From positions 1 through 18,346 of the forward strand of contig JAFGPH010000016.1 in NCBI GenBank assembly GCA_016926135.1: 18,346 nucleotides of DNA, given 5' to 3'. Positions 14,086-18,346 of this stretch are shown here, piece by piece. The notes under the pieces were generated by a model. It did not search any database. It was not told the origin of the DNA and worked only from the letters and a program-made list of their open reading frames with translations. A program made the position numbers and the translations under genes. Numbering within the stretch: the first letter of the stretch is position 1; the number at the start of each line of letters is the position of its first letter. Source of the DNA: Deltaproteobacteria bacterium (GTDB taxonomy: Bacteria; Desulfobacterota; DSM-4660; Desulfatiglandales; HGW-15).

Positions 14086-15674
14086 GTGATCCGTTCTTGT
14101 CTCTCAGGTGTGAGGCGACCGCCCAGGGTCTTGATATAATCGATGAGAACGTCTTGTTGAAAGACGGCGGCATCGTAACGCTCGCAGGCCTCTCGAAAAA
14201 TCCGGTACCCGTCTCCACCGGCGGCCAGGTACGAGTGGGTCGCCACCCTGTAGGTCCTTTTCAGGTCGAGGGGTTCTCCGTTGATGAGTGCCCTTTCGCA
14301 TTTGCGTGCCGCGCGGTTCAAGGTGAGACTCATACCGCCGGAGACATGCGGGAAAGCACCGCTGCCTTCGGGGATGGCGGCCATGAAATCGAACAGTCTC
14401 TTTACGTCCGAGCCTTTCAGGGTGAGGATGACCACGCTGTTTTCAAAGGGGATTGCGTCATGAACGGTTTTCGCAGTGATAGGACCCGCAGGTATGTCCG
14501 CCCGAATACCCCCTCCGTTCTGTAGGGCAAAATCGACATTCCAGGTCCTTCCATACCATTTCAGGGAATCGGCAACGAGGTTCCCCAGTGCCGTCCCCGA
14601 TTTTCGGGTCTCCGCTGCACGAAAAGGTGCTTCTGCAAAGCCGATCATCTCGGACAGGCGGGCCTCGGCCTCCTTCGCATAAGGATCGAGCAGGTGCAAG
14701 AGGGCCCTGTCTTCTTTCAGGCCGAGTTTTTCCAGGGTCCCGGGGCTGACGGGTATGTTGCGGTACCTGAAATCCCTGATTCCGCCCTTTTCCAACCGGA
14801 GATCGAGGTGCCCCACCAGGAGTCCCCACTTCCAGGCCTGAACGATGAGGGTCGTTTGACCCGAGTCCGGATTGCTGACCTTGAGCGGTGAGTCGATCCG
14901 GGTGTGGGAGTGCCCGTCCACAATGAGATCAATACCGCTTACCTCGGCGGCAAGCCTTTTGGAGCCCATGCGGGAGGACTCGAAGATCCCCAGATGGGTC
15001 AAGGCAATGACCAGGTCGGCCTCCTTTCTCAACCGGGGGACGAGCATCCTGGCCGCATCCACTTCGTCCTGGAAAACGAGATCCTTCACGTGGCCAGGAT
15101 TGGTGATGGTCGGCGTCTCTTTAAGGGTGAGGCCCAGGATGGCCACCCTAAAACCGGGAAATGACTTTACGATGTAGGGCAGGCCCAGATGATGCCCTTC
15201 TTTCGTAAGGATGTTGGCCGAGAGGAACGGGAAGCGGGCGAACGCCATCTGCTGCTTCAGGACACCGAGAGGACGGTCGAATTCATGGTTTCCGATCGTC
15301 ATGGCATCATAGCCGATGGTATTGTATCCCTCGATATCCGGTTTCGCCTTGAAAAGGTTGGACTCGGCCCGGCCGGTGTTGAGATCTCCCGCATCCAGGA
15401 GTAACACATTTCGGCGCGTTTCCCTGATCTGCCTGACGAGGGCGGCCCGGGCAGGGAGTCCTCCAAGGTCGCGGCCGAACTCGGAGGTAAATTTCAATGG
15501 GTGCCCGTGGTGATCGTTGGTGTGAAGCACAGTCAGGTGGTGGACGGGCGTGGCATCCCGGAGGGGTTGCCCGGAGCCAGGCTGGGAGGCCAGAAGGAGG
15601 GCTGCAAAGACCAGAAGAAGGGCGGAGAGAACCCGACATCCTCTCCTCAAAGTCCGCTTACGTGATGAAATCAT
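13995..15674 (-). CDS. Exported 5'-nucleotidase / UshA-type metallophosphoesterase
   Basis: A 559-residue protein with a signal peptide: a basic start (MISSRKRTLRRG) then a hydrophobic core (VLSALLLVFAALLLAS), with cleavage likely soon after. The metallophosphatase domain shows LHTNDHHGH (Asp54, His56), LLDAGDLNTG, TIGNHEFDR, ALTHLG and DGHSHTRID. The C-terminal 5_nucleotid_C domain has QNGGGIRADIPAG, DAIPFENSVVILTLKG and the substrate-binding THSYLAAGGDGY. UshA-type enzymes dephosphorylate nucleotides or cleave UDP-sugars in the periplasm so that products can be taken up. ATG 15674 was chosen because AGGAGG lies about 7 nt upstream and the signal peptide begins there; the frame is open to 15752. 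The last 30 or so residues extend beyond the usual family end, fall in the 91-bp overlap with the AmgK-like gene and look non-conserved. The exact substrate is not determined. Confidence 0.92.
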   Translation of the reverse strand: MISSRKRTLRRGCRVLSALLLVFAALLLASQPGSGQPLRDATPVHHLTVLHTNDHHGHPLKFTSEFGRDLGGLPARAALVRQIRETRRNVLLLDAGDLNTGRAESNLFKAKPDIEGYNTIGYDAMTIGNHEFDRPLGVLKQQMAFARFPFLSANILTKEGHHLGLPYIVKSFPGFRVAILGLTLKETPTITNPGHVKDLVFQDEVDAARMLVPRLRKEADLVIALTHLGIFESSRMGSKRLAAEVSGIDLIVDGHSHTRIDSPLKVSNPDSGQTTLIVQAWKWGLLVGHLDLRLEKGGIRDFRYRNIPVSPGTLEKLGLKEDRALLHLLDPYAKEAEARLSEMIGFAEAPFRAAETRKSGTALGNLVADSLKWYGRTWNVDFALQNGGGIRADIPAGPITAKTVHDAIPFENSVVILTLKGSDVKRLFDFMAAIPEGSGAFPHVSGGMSLTLNRAARKCERALINGEPLDLKRTYRVATHSYLAAGGDGYRIFREACERYDAAVFQQDVLIDYIKTLGGRLTPERQERITYTSGQGSALRPRLAACSCRIMEWTRSVRG

Positions 15675-15760
15675 GTGTTCCCCTCCTGGGACTCGGGCGG
15701 CCTGGACGACCACCCTCTGGGCGGCCCTTACGCATGGTATGCTTCCATTCATGGCTGCAG

Positions 15761-15789
15761 AATATAGTATAGCAGCGTATTTATGAAAA
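15761..15789 (-). promoter_or_regulatory. Probable promoter for the 5'-nucleotidase gene
   Basis: On the minus strand TTTTCA (15784-15789) and TATATT (15761-15766) are separated by 17 bp and score 4 of 6 and 5 of 6. The leader to the ATG at 15674 would be about 80 nt. An overlapping TATACT two-thirds of a turn away lacks a good -35. Confidence 0.4.
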
Positions 15790-15927
15790 GGTATACCAAG
15801 GAGTCTTTCCTCTTACTCATGTTCTCCACTTCGCAATGGGAATAGAATATGCTTATATTCAAATACGTCAATATCAAGGTTTGAAATTGAAACCGATTCC
15901 CTGGATCCCCTGTTCCCTTCTCCGGCA

Positions 15928-15955
15928 TTTACATTTTCCGCTGCACGGATATAAT
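15928..15955 (+). promoter_or_regulatory. Strong sigma-70-type promoter for the isochorismatase-fold gene
   Basis: TTTACA (15928-15933, 5 of 6) and TATAAT (15950-15955, perfect) are separated by 16 bp. Transcription would begin near 15962, giving a leader of about 50 nt to ATG 16013. This is the best promoter match in the window. Confidence 0.7.
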
Positions 15956-16012
15956 CAGCCGGTCCGAATCCTATGCGGGCGAGTCCGGATAGATCGAGAA
16001 AGGAGTTGTTCC

Positions 16013-16573
16013 ATGAACCGCAGAGATCCGTCCAGTTCAGCCCTCATCCGGCGCGAGGAGTCCTTGCTGGTGATCATCGACATGCAGGAAAGGCTTGTAC
16101 CCGCCGTGGCAGAGAGGGAAAAAGTCGTGGAGAACACGCTCCGGCTTGCCAGGTTTGCCCGGATCGCGGGTTTGCCCGTGCTGGTGACGGAGCAGCAGAA
16201 GCTCGGCGATACCCTGCCTGAGATCCGGGAGGCCCTGGGCGGTTTCAAGCCCTTTCCCAAGCTGGAGTTCAACTGTTTCGGGTCGGGGGCCTTTGCGGAA
16301 GAGGTGAGGCGGCTCGATCGGGGTACGATGATCCTCGCGGGGGTGGAGGCTCACATCTGCGTGGCCCAAACCGCACTCCATGGAGTTACCGAGTACCGGG
16401 TGCATGTGGTGAGCGATGCCGTTTCTTCCCGTGACCCCTGGAACAAGGAGGTATCCCTTCGAAGAATGGGGCAGGCGGGTGTGGCCGTCACCTCCACAGA
16501 AATGGTCATCTATGAGCTCCTGGAGAAGGCGGGGACCGATGAGTTCAGGGAGGTCCTGAAACTGGTCAAGTAG
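16013..16573 (+). CDS. Isochorismatase-family cysteine hydrolase (YcaC-like)
   Basis: A soluble 186-residue hydrolase of the isochorismatase fold. The catalytic triad is visible: Asp23 (LVIIDMQERL), Lys83 (FPKLEFNCF) and Cys116 (GVEAHICVAQTAL). The presence of the nucleophilic Cys separates it from true isochorismatases and places it with nicotinamidase- or YcaC-like amidases; the natural substrate of the YcaC branch is not known. The start ATG 16013 has AAAGGAG at 15999-16005 with a 7-nt spacer. The frame is open back to 15836, but that region carries the promoter. It is probably a single-gene unit. The 3' side leads directly into the palindromic element at 16621, and no other terminator is evident. 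Confidence 0.9.
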   Translation: MNRRDPSSSALIRREESLLVIIDMQERLVPAVAEREKVVENTLRLARFARIAGLPVLVTEQQKLGDTLPEIREALGGFKPFPKLEFNCFGSGAFAEEVRRLDRGTMILAGVEAHICVAQTALHGVTEYRVHVVSDAVSSRDPWNKEVSLRRMGQAGVAVTSTEMVIYELLEKAGTDEFREVLKLVK

Positions 16574-16620
16574 CCGTTGACAACAAAGGCGACCGGAAGA
16601 AAGAATACACGAAGGGATTG

Positions 16621-16752
16621 CGCAGATATACCTTGGACAAATGCGCGACCTAGCCCGTTCATGCCGAGGTATCGAAGCATGAACGGAACGTTCGCCCTTC
16701 GATACCTCAGGGCGAATGTTCAATGTATTGTTTCGTCCAAGTTATTTCTGCG
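16621..16752. repeat. 132-bp composite palindromic element with alternative foldings
   Basis: The element is symmetric about position 16687. The outer arms, CGCAGATATACCTTGGAC (16621-16638) and GTCCAAGTTATTTCTGCG (16735-16752), pair with two mismatches. The inner arms GAGGTATCGAAG (16666-16677) and CTTCGATACCTC (16697-16708) are perfect, with a central GAACG-gaa-CGTTC (16681-16693). The same bases can instead form CCGTTCATGC/GCATGAACGG (16655-16664 with 16677-16686) and a 12-bp stem 16686-16697 with 16710-16721 (one G·U). It lies between the isochorismatase-fold gene and the acyl-CoA ligase, with no convincing ORF. It may be a mobile palindromic repeat (MITE or REP-like), a structured RNA or an unusual terminator. 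Confidence 0.85.
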
Positions 16753-16773
16753 AAGGCCTAAGGGGTCCGTGAG

Positions 16774-16869
16774 ATGGCAGACCGCACGACCGATATGTCT
16801 GTGGTGGAATACAGCGGAGAAGTGACACCGATCATGGCTGCCGTCTCCCTCTGTGAGGCGCCCCTATGA
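16774..16869 (+). CDS. Possible 31-codon leader ORF coupled to the acyl-CoA ligase
   Basis: ATG 16774 opens a 31-residue frame whose TGA (16867-16869) overlaps the ligase start as ATGA. AAGGGG at 16760-16765 lies 8 nt upstream. A TAA at 16759-16761 rules out a longer form. The peptide (MADRTTDMSVVEYSGEVTPI, then 11 more residues) matches no family I know. It could be a coupling leader peptide, the remnant of a gene cut by the neighbouring palindrome, or chance. Confidence 0.3.
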   Translation: MADRTTDMSVVEYSGEVTPIMAAVSLCEAPL

Positions 16870-18346
16870 ATGCGGCGGCCTGGATTCGAAAGTGGGCACT
16901 CCTGTCACCCGATAAGGTGGCCCTGGTGGACGATGATCGGCCGTTCACTTACAGGGCCTTGAATCAGAGGATCAACCGGGTCTGCAACTTCCTTCTGAAG
17001 AAGGGTCTGAAGCGAGGGGACAGGGTGGTCGTCCTGCTCCACAATTGCAGTCCCTTTCTCGAAATCTTTTTTGCCGTATCCAAGATTGGGGCCATTCTGG
17101 TCCCCCTCAATTTCAGACTGAGCGGGCCGGAAATCCGATATGTGATCAACGACTGCGGGGGGGAAACCTTCTTCTTCGGCGAATCGTTCTGTGCGGCCCT
17201 GGAGGGCATCCGTGATGAGATCCCCGTCAGACAGGGCCGCTTCATCTGCGTGGGGGGTGAGTCGTCGTCCTGGGGCGAAAGCTACGAGAAGCTCCTTGAG
17301 TCCGACTCGTCTCAGGAGCCTTCCGTCCCCGAAAGAGGGAATGGGGAATCGCCCCATATGATCATGTACACCTCCGGGACAACAGGACTGCCCAAAGGGG
17401 CGGTCCTTTCCGAGCGAAAGACCTTCTTCAACGTCCTGAACGCCAATCTCTACTACCAGGTGACTTCCCCGGACAGGATCGTGGTCTCCCGTCCCCTCTT
17501 TCACTCCGGCGGCCTCCTGGTAGACTCCCTGCCCTTTCTCTATAAGGGCGCTACGGTGATCATGAGGCGAAGATTCGAGCCGGAAGAACTCCTGAAGACC
17601 ATTGAACGATATGCGGTTAGCGTTGTGGAGACCTCCGCCACGATGTACCGTTTTGTCCTGGAAGAGGGCCACCTGGGACGATACGCCCTTTCGAGCGTTC
17701 GATGCTTCTTCACGGGGGGAGAACAGGTGCCCCTTTCTCTGCTCAGGGCTTACGCGGAAAGGGAGTTGGTCCTTTCTCAGATTTTCGGTCAGACGGAGAC
17801 GTCGACCATCACCTGGCTTCCCACGGAACACGCGATACGAAAAATGGGCTCCGTGGGTATCCCCGTATTCCACGGTGAGGTCAGGATCGTGGATAAGACG
17901 GGGAGGGATGTCCCCCCTGGTGAGATTGGGGAGATCATCGTCTCCGGCCCCATTCTCATGTCCGGCTACTGGGGAAAGCCCGAGATGACGGAGGAGGTTG
18001 TGAGGGAGGGGTGGCTGTACACGGGTGATCTGGGGGTCAGAGATGAAGAGGGATTCTTCCATATCATCGATCGGGTGAAAAATGTATTCATCTCGGGGGG
18101 AGAAAACGTCTATCCCGCTGAGGTTGAGAAAGTCATACGGGAATGCCCGAAGGTGGCCGCGGTGGCCGTCGTCGGCGTACCGGATGCCAGGTGGGGAGAG
18201 ACCGGAAAGGCCTTTGTGGTTTGTCGGGAGGGGGATCGTGTCGCACCGGAGGAGATCCGGCAATGGTGTATGGGAAAGCTTGCGGCATACAAGATCCCGA
18301 AGCATGTGGCATTCGTGGAGCGAATCCCCGAGAATGCGGCAGGGAA
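16866..18346 (+). CDS. AMP-forming acyl-CoA synthetase/ligase, 3' truncated
   Basis: The frame starts at ATG 16866 and is open to the window edge, giving 493 complete codons; most relatives have about 510-540, so only the end is missing. These ANL enzymes activate a carboxylic acid with ATP to an acyl-AMP and transfer it to CoA. Motifs: P-loop YTSGTTGLPKGAV (from residue 168), IFGQTETSTITW (Gly308 in GQTE), GWLYTGDLG (Asp388), HIIDRVKNVFISGGENVYPA (hinge and CoA region) and ERIPENAAG, after which the window breaks inside the codon expected to be the catalytic adenylation Lys. GAGG lies about 7 nt before the ATG, and an in-frame TGA at 16854-16856 rules out an earlier start. No signal peptide or membrane segment is seen. 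Substrate chain length cannot be told from the sequence alone. A 31-codon ORF may precede it. Confidence 0.93.
   Translation, partial: MNAAAWIRKWALLSPDKVALVDDDRPFTYRALNQRINRVCNFLLKKGLKRGDRVVVLLHNCSPFLEIFFAVSKIGAILVPLNFRLSGPEIRYVINDCGGETFFFGESFCAALEGIRDEIPVRQGRFICVGGESSSWGESYEKLLESDSSQEPSVPERGNGESPHMIMYTSGTTGLPKGAVLSERKTFFNVLNANLYYQVTSPDRIVVSRPLFHSGGLLVDSLPFLYKGATVIMRRRFEPEELLKTIERYAVSVVETSATMYRFVLEEGHLGRYALSSVRCFFTGGEQVPLSLLRAYAERELVLSQIFGQTETSTITWLPTEHAIRKMGSVGIPVFHGEVRIVDKTGRDVPPGEIGEIIVSGPILMSGYWGKPEMTEEVVREGWLYTGDLGVRDEEGFFHIIDRVKNVFISGGENVYPAEVEKVIRECPKVAAVAVVGVPDARWGETGKAFVVCREGDRVAPEEIRQWCMGKLAAYKIPKHVAFVERIPENAAG

Larger units (their letters stand above)
15675..16012. other. 338-bp divergent intergenic region with two operator-like inverted repeats
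   Basis: This gap between the nucleotidase and isochorismatase genes holds no gene that I can support. Besides the promoters listed separately, it contains GAATAT-gctt-ATATTC (15845-15860) and GGTTT-gaaattg-AAACC (15878-15894). Both lie between the two promoters, where a regulator could act in both directions. No T-run or conserved RNA motif is visible. Confidence 0.4.

Noticed and set aside
15675..15752. A longer N-terminus for the 5'-nucleotidase
   Set aside because: AGGAGG and the signal peptide place the start at 15674; the extension would bury the signal peptide inside the chain.
16577..16825. An 82-codon plus-strand frame running through the palindromic element
   Set aside because: No Shine-Dalgarno or conserved domain, and the stretch is dominated by inverted-repeat structure.
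16905..18305. A 466-codon minus-strand frame opposite the acyl-CoA ligase
   Set aside because: The plus strand encodes a motif-complete AMP-binding enzyme, so the antisense frame is a composition effect.

Overview
The window reads as chromosomal DNA from a GC-rich Gram-negative bacterium, most likely a deltaproteobacterium (Desulfobacterota). The evidence is the gene mix: type IV pilus platform protein and PilS-like kinase, a fused radical SAM/DUF2344 protein beside an RNase E/G, a CHASE2 Ser/Thr kinase with PP2C phosphatase and FHA protein, and an EAL-HDOD protein. No single marker fixes the taxon. I see no tRNA, rRNA, CRISPR array, transposase or phage gene.

Layout. Positions 1-6725 (+) are a tightly packed run: the 3' part of pilC, a PilS-like sensor kinase, a radical SAM/DUF2344 protein whose start overlaps the kinase stop (ATGA), and RNase G. 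Positions 6726-6892 hold a weak terminator-like hairpin, a possible promoter and a perfect 10-bp inverted repeat. Positions 6893-11123 (+) are a phospho-signalling module: a membrane CHASE2 kinase, a PP2C phosphatase with a TTG start behind a strong Shine-Dalgarno, and an FHA protein with one intact and one decayed FHA domain. Positions 11177-12795 (-) carry a small zinc-ribbon protein and an EAL-HDOD protein. Positions 13000-14085 (+) encode an AmgK-like sugar kinase. Its 3' end overlaps, tail to tail by 91 bp, an exported 5'-nucleotidase (13995-15674, -). A 338-bp divergent spacer with promoters for both directions leads to an isochorismatase-fold hydrolase (16013-16573, +). The window ends inside an acyl-CoA synthetase/ligase (16866 to the edge, +).

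How the genes work together. The clearest functional unit is the kinase-phosphatase-FHA set: the kinase senses through a periplasmic CHASE2 domain and phosphorylates Ser/Thr, the PP2C enzyme removes the phosphate, and the FHA protein is the likely reader and perhaps a substrate. The pilC-pilS pair points to pilus assembly and its regulation, but no response regulator follows in this window.

The least explained structure is a 132-bp palindromic element at 16621-16752. It can fold as one long hairpin or as two smaller ones whose 12-nt loops are almost fully complementary. It lies outside any convincing gene and is the best candidate here for something undescribed, such as a mobile palindromic repeat or a structured RNA.
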